From Malania oleifera (taxonomy: Eukaryota; Streptophyta; Magnoliopsida; Santalales; Ximeniaceae), in contig NC_080426.1 in assembly GCF_029873635.1 (NCBI RefSeq), positions 53,458,093-53,522,092 on the forward strand: a stretch of 64,000 bases of DNA, in the 5' to 3' direction. Position 1 is the first letter of the stretch, and every line of letters begins with the position of its first letter. The notes under the pieces are model-generated. The model saw only the letters and a list, made by a program, of their open reading frames with translations. It was not told where the DNA came from and did not search any database. Made by a program: the position numbers and the translations under genes. Below, piece by piece: positions 1 through 11,937 of the stretch.

Positions 1-43
1 AATTGAAATTAACAATAATAATGCTTGAACAAGAATTTAAATG

Positions 44-45
<2 letters not shown>

Positions 46-86
<41 letters not shown>
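46..86. repeat. (GA)n microsatellite
   Basis: Uninterrupted GA dinucleotide run of about 20 units in AT-rich DNA. No gene is attached to it. Confidence 0.95.
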
Positions 87-91
<5 letters not shown>

Positions 92-224
92 ACAAAAATT
101 TATCTAGTAAAAAGAAAGTTCTTAAATTAAACAAACTATTTTTAAACAAAAATTAATCCAAACTTTGAATAAATTAAAAACTTAACAATAAAATTAATTT
201 TTTAAAAATTGAGTTCAAATAAAG

Positions 225-304
225 AGAGAGATGAGAGAGTCAGGGAGAAGAGAGAAAAGAGAAAAGAGAAGAGAGAAGAGAGAAGAGAGAGAGAGAGAGA
301 GAGA
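225..304. repeat. Degenerate GA-rich microsatellite
   Basis: Purine-only stretch of GAGA and GAAAAG blocks ending in a clean GA run. It produces long Arg/Glu-rich (plus strand) and Ser/Leu-rich (minus strand) open frames that are only translations of the repeat. Confidence 0.9.
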
Positions 305-305
305 T

Positions 306-1195
306 AGTGGAAAATCTGAGAGAGGCCGAGAGTCTTCTGCTATCTTGCTCACAACCGCCTCCCGTTGCTCCCTTTTCCCCCATAAACCCTCCTCCATAAA
401 ATATCTTATTCCCCCTCTAATATTTTTTCCTAGTCATGTCTCCTCTTTAGATAGGCGCATGGGCCATTTTTTTCGTGGCCCAAGACTCTTTTTTTTCCTT
501 AAGCACTGCACACGGCCCAGCGCAACAACTTCACTTTCAAGCCCAATTTTGACCTAGTAAACGTTGGAATTAGCAAAAGACAATTTCACATTGAATAGTA
601 GATATCGTAGTAAGCTTTCCAATGCCACTTTAATCACACCAATACGATGTCAGATGAAAGGGTTATGATTAATACTAAAATATGTTCAGGCTGTCTCCTA
701 GCGAATTTCAGACTTGGATTGTTGCCCACTTTTCATTGCATGACACAGATTCATGTGCATGAAACCCATGTAGTCTTCTCACATGGAAACAGTTTCTCTT
801 TTATGTCTCCTTTAATTTAAAAAATTATCACATTACATAGCACGAAGTATTCAACTTTTACACACGCACATGGCCTCAAACAACTATATGCATGGCTCGT
901 CATTTGCAGGCGTGTGACTCACGGTCCGGTCTTCGATATTTGGTTTCATGCATATGACCTTGATTTGAACTCTAAATCACGTACACACATGTACATTTTT
1001 AATCTTGGCTTTAATGTCCAAAAATTATCATGCAATAATAAGTTACCAAAAATTCGTAAATTATCGAGTAATGAACCAAATATTGTAATTTGAGCTCAAT
1101 GTTAAATTATTGAACATAATTAAGTGTTTAATTAAAAATATAATCTTTAATGCATGATTTTAAATACCTAATTATGCAATTTAGACTCGTAATCA
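306..1195. other. Intergenic DNA, nothing recognised
   Basis: About 0.9 kb with no credible reading frame. The part near 540-740 reads like the non-coding LTR or leader of a plant retrotransposon, but no TG...CA ends, PBS or polypurine tract could be placed, so it is left unassigned. The gypsy pol remnant to the right stops matching at about 1196. Confidence 0.5.
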
Positions 1196-2337
1196 TATGC
1201 AAATACCTAAGGGCTTGGTGGTTAGAGTATAAGACAAACTCATGGGGAAGGAGGTAATGTCTCCAGTGTCGCAATGATTGCACTACATCATAAACTCTTT
1301 GTCATAAGTGGAATATCTTTGTTTTGCCTCATTCAACTTCTCACTAAAGAAGGCAATCAGGTGACCTTCTTGACTAAGCACTCCTCCTATGCTAACTCCC
1401 GATGCATCACATGCAACCTCAAATACTTTTGAAAATCAAGGAGATGTAACACTGGTGCTCTAGTCATCATATCCTTAATATCCAAGAAAGCTTTGGTTGT
1501 AGATTTTGACCATGAAAATTCACCTTTCTTGAGCGAGTTTGTAATGGGAGCCATGATAGTTCTGAAGTTTTCGATGAACCTTCTATAGAATGTGGCTAAC
1601 TTATGAAAACTCCTTGCCTCATGAATGTTTTTGGGAGTAGGCCAATCCCTGATGCCTTTAACCTTTTCGAGGTCAACAAAAACTCCCTTGTCAGAGACTA
1701 CAAACCCTAAGAAGATGACTTGTGTGGTCATAAAGAAACACTTCTTTAGGTTTGCATACAATTTCTGTTCTCTTAGGACCTCAAAGATGCTGCTCAAGTG
1801 GAGAAGGTGATCCTCCCTAGTCCGACTATAGATCAAGATATCATCAAAGTAGACTACTAGGAAGTGCCCAATGAAAGGTCTTAAAAGTTGGGTCATAACT
1901 CTCATGAAAGTGCTTGGTGCGTTAGTTAAGCTAAAGGGCATTACTAACCACTTATATAACCCATCCTTTGTCTTGAAAGCATTTTTCCACTCATCCCCTA
2001 GTCGGATTCTAATCTAATGGCATCCACTTTTAAGATCTATCATGGAAAATATTTTGGATACCACCATCTAATCAAGCATATCGTCAAGTCTAGGTATGGG
2101 AAATCGATACTTGACGGTGATCTTGTTGATAGCTCTACTATCAATGCACATCCTCCAAGTGCCATCCTTTTTGGGAATGAGAAGAGCCGGATATGCATAT
2201 GGACTCATGCTCTCTTGAATAACACCCCTTTCCCTTAGTTCATCTACTCGCCTCTTTAGCTCATCATGTTACTTTGGGTTCATTCTATAATGTGGCAAAC
2301 TAGGTAGAGATGAACCAAGAACAAGATCAATTGCATG
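1196..2337 (-). pseudogene. Ty3/gypsy reverse transcriptase and RNase H remnant
   Basis: Minus-strand pol segment. Reading leftwards, it starts with the RT block containing [18 protein letters not shown] and [11 protein letters not shown], then the first catalytic Asp in MIDLKSG, then [14 protein letters not shown], the catalytic [10 protein letters not shown] box, and the connection block [14 protein letters not shown]. The RNase H start ([18 protein letters not shown]) follows, with HWRHYLLPHEF and QALRYLH just before the match ends near 1196. The order and wording are those of plant chromovirus-type gypsy elements. Integrase, chromodomain and 3' LTR are absent. In-frame stops occur at about 2260, 2030, 2000 and 1289, so it is not functional. 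Family call is firm; clade (perhaps CRM-like) is a guess. Confidence 0.9.
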
Positions 2338-3140
2338 TTAAATATCTCTCATCGGAGGCAATTCACTCGGTGGCTGAAAAATGACATTTTCAAACTCAAA
2401 AACTATGGGGAATACTTCCGGAGGTGTCTCCTGCTCAGGACTCTTCAGCTTGGCTTCATTGACAACAATCACATAAACGACTTGATTTTCTTGACTCTCA
2501 AACTCAAAGTCCTTCTTGTTCATAATATGTAAGGATCGACTAGCTTGTTTTCCTTTCGTCTCCTCTTTCTTCTTGTTTTTCTCACTCTTGGGCTCAAGTG
2601 GATTGAGAATGATTCTTTTTCCATTACACTTAAAAGAGTAGGTGTTGGCATGCCCATTATGTGAGACATCCATGTCAAATAGCCAAGGTCTCCCAAATAG
2701 AATATGAGAAACGTTCATGGGGAGCACGTCACACCAAATTTGGTCCTCATACTCTCCAATCTTAATGGGGACTAAACACCTATGGCTTACTACTGGCATG
2801 GTAGTTGCATTGACCCATGAAACATTATATGGGTTGGGATGAGGCTCTATTTTTAATCTTAACTTTTTAGCTGCTAACTTTGAAATCACATTCATGTAGC
2901 TCCCACCATCTACGATCATCTTGCAGCTTTTACTCCCACACTTGATATAAGTGTAGAAAATAGAAGTACGACGCCAATATTCCTCTCCCCTAGGCATTAC
3001 CATAAGACGTCTCATCACACTTAGCTACACATTCTCATCATCCTTACTACTGAGCACATCTTCACCTATTTCATTTGCAGCATCATATGGTGCATCATCT
3101 TCTTCCTCTTCCTTTTCTTTCTTAATTGCTAAATTCCTAT
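2338..3140 (-). pseudogene. Ty3/gypsy aspartic protease region
   Basis: The open stretch at 2338-3018 encodes about 226 residues. Its N-terminal third holds a retropepsin-like site, IVDGGSYMNVIS, where the catalytic Asp sits in DGGS rather than DSG, as is usual in plant gypsy proteins. A second block, ILFGRPWLFDMDVSHNG, matches the C-terminal half of the same fold. A charged Lys/Glu-rich linker then leads to the RT. An acidic Glu/Asp stretch around 3040-3130 connects it to the gag zinc knuckle. It lies between gag and RT in the same orientation, the expected gag-PR-RT order. One stop near 3024 separates it from the acidic linker. Confidence 0.8.
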
Positions 3141-4329
3141 TAAGGCATTGTCTGGAAAATTTTCTTTTTTTTTGGCACTTGAAACATACTTCGGTGCCAG
3201 AATTTTGGTGAGAGGATCCCGTTATTGGGGCTTTCCATTTGTCGAATGGTTGTTGGACTATGGGGTTGCTCCCAAGAGAAGTGACTTGTCCTGCAAATGC
3301 TTGTTTAGACTTGTCAATGCTCTATATTTTCCTAGGATAGGTTTCATTTGAGGGGTTGCCATACCGCCTTCCCATTTACCCTTTGTTCATCTGCTCAAAG
3401 TAATAAGCTAGATTAAATGCTTGTTCAAAAGATGTTATGTGATGGGAAGACATCTCTCTCCTTAGTTTAGACCTTAACCTAGTGTGGAACCTAGCAATTT
3501 GTTGGCTCTCTGTCTCATCAACTCCACACCTAATAGACAACTCATCGAATTGGGTCATATACTCAAGAACAGTCATATTACCTTGACGCAAGCTATAAAG
3601 TTAATCCATAAGGCGCTCTTGGTAGCTAATAGGCACATACTTCTTGGGGAGCCTATCTTTCATCAAATCCCAATGCTAAATAGGCCTATGACGTAGGTGA
3701 GCCTCTTGCCTCTCCACATTCATCCAATGGAGTTTTGCTTGTCAAATCAATCCCATATTGGCGAATTAGACCCGATGAGGGTCAATCATCCTGGACCACT
3801 CAAAGTAGGCATCCATCTCAGCTAACCAATCTTGAAAAGGTTTGGGATTCATTTGACCATCAAATGTAAGAGCTTCTATCTTCACCTTCCTAGTTATGTC
3901 CTTGTAAGGATCATGTCGGTCCCTACGTTGTGGTCTTTGACCTTGTAATTCATCCAAGTCATATCCTCATCATCCCAATATGGGTCATAAGGATCATGAT
4001 GTTGGGGTCTCCCATAATTAGCTCGGGGAGAAGGTCATCTTGGTAGAGGAGGAGGTCATCCTCTTGGAGAGTGAGGTTGAATCCTCTGGGATAGAGGTCG
4101 TTCCCTAGATGGAGGTCTCTTGGCCTCCATTTTCTTGTTCTAAGGGCTACTCTATGCTTCCTTGAGGTGGGTCTTGTGGGTTTTAAGTTTCCAACCTCTC
4201 AATTCTAGTTAAGGCCTCTTCAAGGTCCCTATTCAATCTAAGGACTTGTTCTTGGAGGTCATGAAGGATGTTATCCCGTTCATAATCACATCTACGATAT
4301 TGGTATGCATTTCCAGACCTAGTTGCCAT
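3141..4329 (-). pseudogene. Ty3/gypsy gag remnant
   Basis: Gag probably starts at the ATG at 4327-4329 (MATRSGNAYQYRR), 115 bp inside the primer-binding site. A coiled-coil-like segment (LHDLQEQVLRLNRDLEEA) follows, then a proline/arginine-rich linker with stops. The retrotransposon gag core is at 3957-3766 (VKIEALTFDG, FQDWLAEMDAYFEW) and 3591-3376 (MTVLEYMTQFDEL, FEQAFNLAYYFEQM). A C-terminal zinc knuckle at about 3195-3150 reads CFKCQKKRKFSRQC, so the His of CX2CX4HX4C has become Lys. Several frameshifts and stops show it is dead. It packaged the element RNA in the ancestral copy. Confidence 0.85.
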
Positions 4330-4443
4330 CTAATGGGTATTAGGCCAACATAAGGAACACCAAATGGGGCATTCAGCCAAAGTAAAAAGGAGGATCAATC
4401 CACTAGTCGAGCTATGTAAACTAGCCAACCTAGCCAAACCTAG

Positions 4444-4455
4444 GCTCTGATACCA
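4444..4455 (-). other. Primer-binding site (initiator tRNA-Met)
   Basis: The minus strand reads TGGTATCAGAGC, the standard plant retrotransposon PBS complementary to the 3' end of initiator tRNA-Met. It lies 6 bp inside the LTR end at 4462 and fixes the orientation of the gypsy element. Confidence 0.93.
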
Positions 4456-4461
4456 ATATGA

Positions 4462-5774
4462 TGTAGGACAATTCTAGGAACCCTAGTCCTACCAAAGACC
4501 CTCTCACAAATGTGCACACACCAGATACACTGTAAGATGAGAATTTAATTAATCATAATGAACAATATAAATTATATGCGAAAATTATAGGTTGTGAAAA
4601 TTCAAAAAGTTATAAGATTCACGTAGACTTGTCCTTAAGAACCTAATCAAGTAGGATAAGATAATTACTTGAAAGATGGTAGATTCAAGCCTTAGAATTA
4701 AGCCTAAACATGCAAATTATATATCCTTAGAATAAGACACAATCAAGCATTCAAGTGCGAAAATATTTTTGGCTTTGAAGAGTTTGTCTGCAGACATTGT
4801 TCAAAGACATGCAATGGATTTTTTTTGAAAAAGCTGTTAGAAGATGAACATTATATTGACTATCTAGGGTGTGTTTTGGAAGTGTTTTAAATGAGATTAC
4901 TGAAATTATTCGGAATGATAAACATAACACACTCGAACCTTGCTCGATATCCCAAATGAAGATTCTCAGCGCTACTTGGGGTTGTGATTGATCCACTTGA
5001 TTGTTAAAGCAATAATCTCACACAATAGCTACTGGAATGGTAAGATGAAGAATGGAGAACGATAATTTCGTGGCCTCTCACCACTCAATCTCCAAAGGAG
5101 AAGGGATGTGGTCTCTTACCACTCACTCACAAAGAGGGAACAAGCTTAAAGCTTAAGCACAAGGCAATAACTCTTGATTCAATTCAAAATACTTGATGTC
5201 CCTAATAACTTATATGCCCAGATATATATAACGATGTTGGACCAAGCCTCCAACCATTGGTAAATAAAATATAACAAAGCTTTGAATGAAAAATGATAAA
5301 GTGAAACCAAAAAGTCAAAAATGTAGAAATTTCAAAACAAATAGTCTCATTCTTTGGCCTTCCAGATGTTCAATACTTTGACTTAGCTCACCTACTATAT
5401 ACCAAATAAAGATATGGAATTCTTATTTGCAACATACTTGGAACCACTCCATTTGCTCTTTTTTAGAGAAAGTTATGGCATATTTGGTGAAGGTGTATAA
5501 CTGTCCATGTGATGTAAAATTTCTGGACGAATGACTACTGTTATTGGGCTGCCAACTTGTGCACATTTTGAGCTTCATGTGTTTCCATATACCCAAAGAA
5601 AGGTATGTGAGTCTTTTTTCTAGCCCAATTGGAATCGAGCTATTTGGGCCTTTGTAGATGAAGTTATGCATTTCTTTTTTTTTTTGTAAAGGTGTGCAGT
5701 TGCCTTTATCCAAGCAAATATATCCACGTGACACCATCTTAGCGAATATTATATTTGGGGATTGTTGATCCCCA
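4462..5774 (-). repeat. 5' LTR of the Ty3/gypsy element
   Basis: The inner end is set by the PBS; the plus strand begins TGTAGGACAATTC there (minus strand ends ...CTACA). The outer end is placed at about 5774, where the minus strand would begin TGGGGATCAACAATCCCC and where similarity to the SIRE-like copy at 22116-22540 stops. That gives about 1.31 kb. The open frame at 5423-5803 lies inside the LTR and matches nothing I recognise. The target duplication cannot be checked because the other end of the element is missing. Confidence 0.65.
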
Positions 5775-6524
5775 TAAAAAGAGTATATGAATTTTTGAAT
5801 CAATGCTCTTTGGATATTGGAATGTATCCTTTAAGTATGATCACTATTTTGAGTAAGGATACGAACCATGGAATTGGATGAAACTTTACCGAATGTGATT
5901 GTGGTTGGCAAAGAGTTCCTATGGAGGAGAAGGTGAACCAACACTAGAGAGTTTTTATAATTTAAGCACATAGGAAAAATTTTATTTTAAATGGATGAAT
6001 ATTTTATTCCCTTAGTGGATGCCTCCAATTTTGTTAAAAATATGTCTTTTAAATAAGCACTCGAAGAATAGAAATTTATGATCATTAGTGCTTAAGCCTA
6101 GAGTAATGAATGCTACTTGTTCAAGGTTTTTAAGGTTGGGTTTAGGATTAAATGATATATATTATGAGATGGATCCCCTAAACCACAAGCTTGTGCGATG
6201 GACAATGTATGCTTAACTTAAGATGTTTATATTAAAGTATGAGTTAAGCATTTGGAAAAATTTACCTAGCAATGATGCCTTGTCCATTTGGAAGTGGATT
6301 TTATTCAAATTTTGAATTGGCTTACTAATCTTATGATTCTTAGTATAGCAATGGTGTATAGTGAATACACATACTAAGATTTGGAATTTTAAGCACACAC
6401 CATTTCTCGAGCCTATAGTTATCCACTGAAACCATCCTTCCTCATCTCCTACTGGATTTGCTTTCATGATTACCCACATCCTTTTCCTATCTATGCCTCG
6501 GGAACTTCTAAGTAAGCAATTAAA
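5775..6524 (-). mobile_element. SIRE-like element B, region downstream of gag
   Basis: Minus-strand sequence colinear with 22116-22540 of element D, for example GTATCCTTACTC ... GTGATCATACTTAAAGGATAC against its counterpart near 22475. No pol domain is seen between gag and this region in either copy. The small open frame at 6213-6479 is part of this shared non-coding or decayed stretch. The segment ends at the gypsy LTR. Confidence 0.7.
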
Positions 6525-7090
6525 CTATACGTGCCACATTGTTTTACAAAATAAGTAGGTATTGAATATACATAAAAGTTTATGCTTATTTATTCTGTCT
6601 ATACCTGATGCGACATGACTGCGGGTTTGATAAGCAGAACAGGAACCCTTTTTGAAATTATTTTTCATTTTAATTGCGAAAGGTTCGTTATGATTATTCT
6701 TTTCATTTTCAGCTTTGATTATAACTTTAGAAGAATCAATTATTTCTTTCTTTAAGCAGATGATTTTCAAAATCTTCTCAATCTTTTTCTTTTCAAGAAT
6801 AGCATGATAATCTTTTAATTCATCTAACTGCTTTGCTAGCCTTTTATTCTCATTTTTCAGAAATGATTTCTGCTTAGATAAATTAACTAGAAATTTATTC
6901 ATTTTCAATAAAGTCTTTTCTAGTTTTTCACCAAAGGGCATACTTTCATCATTAACAACAGTACATGATTCATCATCATATTTACTGCAATAATCATTGC
7001 ATGAATCATGGCAAACATTATCAACAAGATTATTACACAATCTAGCAGATTATTCATCGCATAATATATTTCATCATTCTACATGAGGAT
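6525..7090 (-). pseudogene. SIRE-like gag C-terminal part (element B)
   Basis: Encodes the Asn/Asp/Ser-rich stretch (NVCHDSCNDYCSKYDDESC), the motif ESMPFGEKLEKTLLKMNKFL, and a Lys/Glu-rich coiled coil (NKRLAKQLDELKDYH). The same order occurs at 21600-22110 (element D) and 52840-53230 (element A). This is the C-terminal half of a copia-type gag lacking its UBN2 core. The upstream half is at 9140-9665; the two were separated by the solo LTR at 7091-9139. There are stops near the junction (about 7055). Confidence 0.8.
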
Positions 7091-9139
7091 TGTTGACTTT
7101 ATAGGTCATACCCGATTTTGATAATGACAAATACTCTTGGTATTTGATGACTTTTGAGTTTGTATGCAGGTATATAATTAGCAGATCAACTAATGGCACA
7201 TGAAGACTCAAAGTCTAAAGACCCCGAAGAATTCTTTTGTTATAATTAATATTTGTTCTATTTGGTTCTGTAATACTAAATAGTAAAAAGATCTTTAATA
7301 ATCTGCATTGCATGCATGTAGGAACTATAAATCTCAAGACCTTAGAGACCTTAGGGATCACCCTAAAGGTCGACCTTCAGTCGACCGACGCTAGGTTTTT
7401 TGGTATGCTTCAAATGCCCTTAGAAAAGACCCTAGGTCCCAGTACTTGCACATAAGAAAGTCCTCAACATCACTTATTATATCAGGGAAATCACTTTAGG
7501 CTAAAAATGAACTTAATAGAAAGTATTAAGAGGGTTCGGCAAACTGAACCCAGGTCGTGTAAAATGGCTCGGGCGACCGAACTAGTCAACATGTTGACTT
7601 TGTGTTCGGGCACTCGAACTCGTTTTGAGCGTATCGTCCATGGGTACCCGAACCTATGTTAGAGCACTTTTCAACTACTAGGGTGACTGAACGACACGTT
7701 CAAGTTGGGCTCGGGTGACCGAATTGGTCAATTCGGTTAACCGAACTTGGAGCTGGGAACCCGAACTAACGAACAAATTGCTACTAACTTTGCTTCAGCC
7801 AACCGACTCACCCTTCAAGCACCCGAACCTCTAAAAGATGTATTTTTCACTGTGTCTGTTCGGGCACCCAAACTTTTGGCCGGACACTCGAACCTCACGG
7901 GTTAAAATATTTTTTACCAAATTTTTAAATGAGGTAAAAAGGGTTAATATTCTTAATGGTTCTTCAAACAAATTTAATTATACCCACTATGTCCCCAAAG
8001 GTAAAAAATTCCTCTTTTCCTATATATACCCATTCATTTGTCATAATTAGCAAAGGATTAGCAAATTTGATTAGGCTAAAATTCTCTCAAAATCCAAAAC
8101 CCTATTTTAGCCTATGCTACTCCAAAACACTCACACACACCATCCTTCTTGATCTTACAAGTGTTGTGAGTATGTTTTGTGTGGTTGTGCTTCATTTGTA
8201 CTTGCTAATACTCTCATTATATTATATTGATTGTTTGATTTTATTGAGAGTAGAAGCATCAAGTTCTTCCACTGATTTAACTTGATAAATCTTGTGTTGG
8301 AAGACTTGGAAGGTTGTGGTTCTTGCATTGTCATTGCAAGTAACCTAAGCCTATACTTTTGTGTGCAAAAATCATTTTCAAAGCTTATTTTCAAACAACT
8401 CTTGTGCTTGCTACATTGAAGAAAATATTTTAGAGTTTGTTTGAATATTATTGCAAACATCTTTGAAACCCTAATCTGAGATTGAGATATAGTTTATCTT
8501 GTTTTCGAAGAATAGCTTGTTTGATATACACTCTTGTGCTTGATTAGATAAAGTCAATATTCTGAGTGTTGATTGCACATGTAGAGCACCGAGCTTATAG
8601 TTCATACATCATTGAGGTGCATTGATTATATTGCGCATATTTGGATACATATCTGCTTTACATGAAAGCATAATCATTGTACTAGTTTGATTGAGAAAAA
8701 TACTGTTTTATTTTCAGGCGTGGCCTGAGGGAGCGGTAATCTAGTCCGGTAAGGATTGTGTAAAGGTTGGGTTCAGCCCTGCGAATTTGACCTAAGGCCT
8801 TCTCCGCCCCACAAGGAGAGTTTGTAAAAGTTGAGGTCAATCCTGTTCTAATTGACCTAGTTATATTAGGTGCCACTCCACCCGTTAAGTGAGCATTAGT
8901 GGAATACTTGTGCTTGTTAACCAATACGGGGATGTAGGCAATTTGGCCGAACCTCATTAACATGTCGCGTGTACTGTTTACCTTTCCACACTTTACTATT
9001 ACTACACGTGTATGTTTATTTATTAATTGCATAGATTGACCCTAGGCTTGTGTAATACTGATGTTAGTGAATTCACCTAGGAGATAAAATTTTTAAATAC
9101 CAATTCACCCCCCCTCTTGGGAATACACCAAGTCTATCA
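7091..9139 (+). mobile_element. Solo LTR, SIRE-like family, inside gag of element B
   Basis: Starts TGTTGACTTTATAGGTCAT and ends ...ACACCAAGTCTATCA, 2049 bp. It is flanked by AGGAT (7086-7090) and AGAAT (9140-9144), a 5-bp target duplication with one mismatch. The gag reading on the other strand is colinear across it, so it is an insertion. U3 carries many TTCGG-CCGAA motifs (7380-7890), then a TATA box at 8019-8028. The 3' part has the conserved tail before the terminal CACCCCCCCTCTTGGG. No internal region or second LTR is present, so it arose by LTR-LTR recombination. Confidence 0.88.
8017..8030 (+). promoter_or_regulatory. TATA box of solo LTR
   Basis: TCCTATATATACCC lies just after the U3 motif cluster and before the presumed R region. 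The same arrangement is seen in related LTRs at about 51198 and 63755. Confidence 0.6.
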
Positions 9140-9665
9140 AGAATCATCAAGTGCATCAATAACAACATTATCACAATATTCAATAGATGATTCAGCACAT
9201 GTAGCAATACAACATTCAACACATGAATCCTCAATCGAGCTAGAGTGAGAATCATATACCTCATGTTCTATTAATGTACTATCCCTGTGATTTACCACTT
9301 CCAAATCATTTGAGTTTGACACTTCCGAAGTGGTGGTCTCCTTTTCTTGGGTCTCTCCATACTTCTTTTTCGAGCACAACCCAGATCTCCCTTGCATTTG
9401 CACATGCCATAATCTCAAGCAAAATATTAGAATTCAAAGTGCAATACAGTAGATCCATGGCATGTGAATTTGCATGCATTAAACTATTATCATTTTCTAC
9501 TAGCATAAAAATTCTTGTATCAATTACCTACAAGGCTCATCAGTCCATAGATTTTATAAAAATGCACATTCGGATTTTTCGGTGGGTGTAGTTAACACTA
9601 CAAAACAATGGAGGACTAGTAGGTGACTATCCCTCTCCGAATGGAGATACACCAATGAGAGCCAT
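9140..9665 (-). pseudogene. SIRE-like gag N-terminal part (element B)
   Basis: Start ATG at 9663-9665 (MALIGVSPFGEG), about 40 bp after the PBS. It is followed by PPLFCSVNYT, the stretch HANSHAMDLLYCTLNSNILL and EIMACANAREIW, which is the front of the copia gag (UBN2-type) domain. The core after EIW is largely missing and the frame jumps to an Asp/Ser-rich tail (VYDSHSSSIEDSC) that continues at 7090. In-frame stops and a frameshift near 9410 make it a pseudogene. Elements A and D have the same shortened layout. Confidence 0.82.
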
Positions 9666-9705
9666 CTTGATATTTAGAAAAAAACATTTAAGTCAATGCC
9701 ACCTT

Positions 9706-9719
9706 GCCCTAATACCAAT
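9706..9719 (-). other. Degenerate tRNA-Met primer-binding site
   Basis: The minus strand reads ATTGGTATTAGGGC directly after the LTR end, a mutated form of TGGTATCAGAGC. It marks 9720-11937 as the 5' LTR of element B. Confidence 0.75.
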
Positions 9720-10313
9720 TGTTGGAATTGGTGTGTTCCTAAAAGGGAGGGGGTGAATTAGAATTTTAAAAACTCTTACTAGGTTTAACCAGATATTAGT
9801 AATACACAACTTAGGGTCTTTCTAATCATATATCAGTTACACAGATAATGATATTATGCAAAAATTAATTCATACGAGACATTCAAAGTATATCAAATAT
9901 AACATACATGTGAAGGAATATAAAGTGCTGGAAATCAAAAGTAGACACACGATCTGTTATTGGGGTTTGGCCAATACTGCCTACATCCCCACCTTAGCTC
10001 ATAAGCCCAAAGATTCCACTACAACTCATTTAACAGGTGGAGTGGTTACGAATATAATACCAGGTCAAATTACCAAGGTTGACCTCAACCTTTACAACCA
10101 ATTATGATGGGGTAGATTAACACCCCCTCAGGCCATGTCTGGACATGCCTGGAATTCAATAGATAATCAACACAATTTTGTATATAATTTCAATGCTTCT
10201 AGTACAAGCATATTTGTACTACAATAAACACAATGTAATCAATGCATTCACAAATGATATGATTTATGCTCAAGTGAGATTAAGTCAAACTATAAGTCAA
10301 ATCTCAACCAATG

Positions 10314-10376
<63 letters not shown>

Positions 10377-11937
10377 GTGAGAGTGATACCTTTGACTCAA
10401 TATAATATATTCATCAAATGAATAATCAAATGACCTTCAGAAACCCTAAGCAAATATCTCAAAAAAGTTTTTCAAGTATCAACCACAATAGATCTTAAGG
10501 TTTAAGCTTGCAAAAGATTTTATCAAAAGAATAATATGCAAGCTTTTGACTCTTGCAATAAAGATGCTAAGAATCAAAAGCAAGGATAAGATTTTCCCAA
10601 TCAATATTTATCTATATCAAATAATATGGGAACAATCACAATAGCAAACTCTCAAGAAGGTTTTTCAAATGTGTATGTTTATGTGAGAGTATATGCCAAG
10701 AGATGATATATGAATATGCCCAATAATCAAGATCAAAACTCCCTTCTAGTTGCAATTGATTTTCAAATTAAGGAGAGTGAAGATGATGCTCTCTTTTTAA
10801 AATAATCAAGCAAACACAAATGAATGAGAGTATGCAAAATATGCTTGAAATTTGAAAGTATGAAAGCAATAAGGGTATAAAAATCTTAGAGAGAATTTTG
10901 CTTAATCAAATTGCTAATCTCTCACTAATCAAGGAAAATGAGGGGCTATATATAGATATTCCTAAAATTTTGACCGTTGGGGACCTATTGGGGATTTTGA
11001 AAAAGTTTAATTAAAAATTAACCCCAATTACCCTTAATTTACCATGGTAAAAATAAGGTAACTCGAGAGTTTTGGTCGCTTGGTCCATAGGGATGGTCAC
11101 CCGAGCAGACTCAGTCAGAAAACTTCACTTTCTAACTTCAGGTGCTTAAGTGAAGGTTTAGGTGGCAGGGCTAAGGCGATTTTACAAAAACTCGACGTTC
11201 GGTCGCCTGGTGGTCAGTTCGATTTGCTGAACTTCATACTTTGGTTGCTCGGTGTATAATTCGGGTGCCCGAGGAAGGTAAAAAGTGATAGCCCATATGT
11301 TCGGTCAACCATGGACATTCAGTTCAAATTAGGTTCGGTCACCCGAGCCATGGTCAACTATTGACTCTTTCCATGTTCGGTAGGCTGAACCATTTTTAAC
11401 CTTATATGTTCGGTCGCCAAAAGCCCTTTCAAAACACAAGCTAGGTCTTGATTGGCCTCAAAAAAATTTTCCATATAATTGTAATTGTGATATTTAATCT
11501 TTTAGGGGTTTTTCATTATGTGCATGGGGACCTCTTGTTAGTCTATGGTCTAGGCTTTTAAATTTAGCCTAAAAACCTTGCGTCAATCGACCTTCTCTAT
11601 GGTCTTTTGATTTCCTTATGGTCAGACTATGACCTTTGAGCATAAACCTATCATGCATGCAGATACATTATTACAGACCATAATAATTATTATAGACCAA
11701 AAGAAAATATAACACAATACAATACAACTTGGAAGAAAAGTGAAAGAACTTCATGCTCTACTCCTTTGCTATAGCATGGATTGCGGTGAAAGATGTGCTC
11801 GTTTAAGTGCTTCTCAACTTCCATTTCTTATTTATCATCTGTGCTTATAAAAGTAAACATGTTTATACACTTAGCACACATTTGAGATACTGTGGTTTGT
11901 CATAATCAAAATATAAGATGAACTAAAAAAGTCAACA
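9720..11937 (-). repeat. 5' LTR of SIRE-like element B
   Basis: The plus strand runs TGTTGGAATTGGTG ... AAAAAAGTCAACA, so the minus-strand LTR starts TGTTGACTTTTTTAG and ends in CA, about 2218 bp. It shares with the other family members the ATAATCAAAATATAA start region, the CAAATTACCAAGGTTGACC block near 10070, and a U3 with TTCGG/CCGAA motifs (11050-11430). A reversed TATA-like GGCTATATATAGAT lies at 10943-10956. It holds an (AT)n expansion at 10315-10374. Confidence 0.87.
10315..10374. repeat. (AT)n microsatellite within LTR
   Basis: About 30 uninterrupted AT units inside the LTR of element B. Related LTRs lack it, so it expanded after insertion. Confidence 0.95.

Noticed and set aside
231..557. 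108-codon Arg/Glu-rich open frame
   Set aside because: Its first part is a translated GA microsatellite and the rest has no domain.
9594..9605. ACACTACAAAAC as a CACTA terminus
   Set aside because: It is ordinary gag sequence of element B, aligned with the gag of element D.
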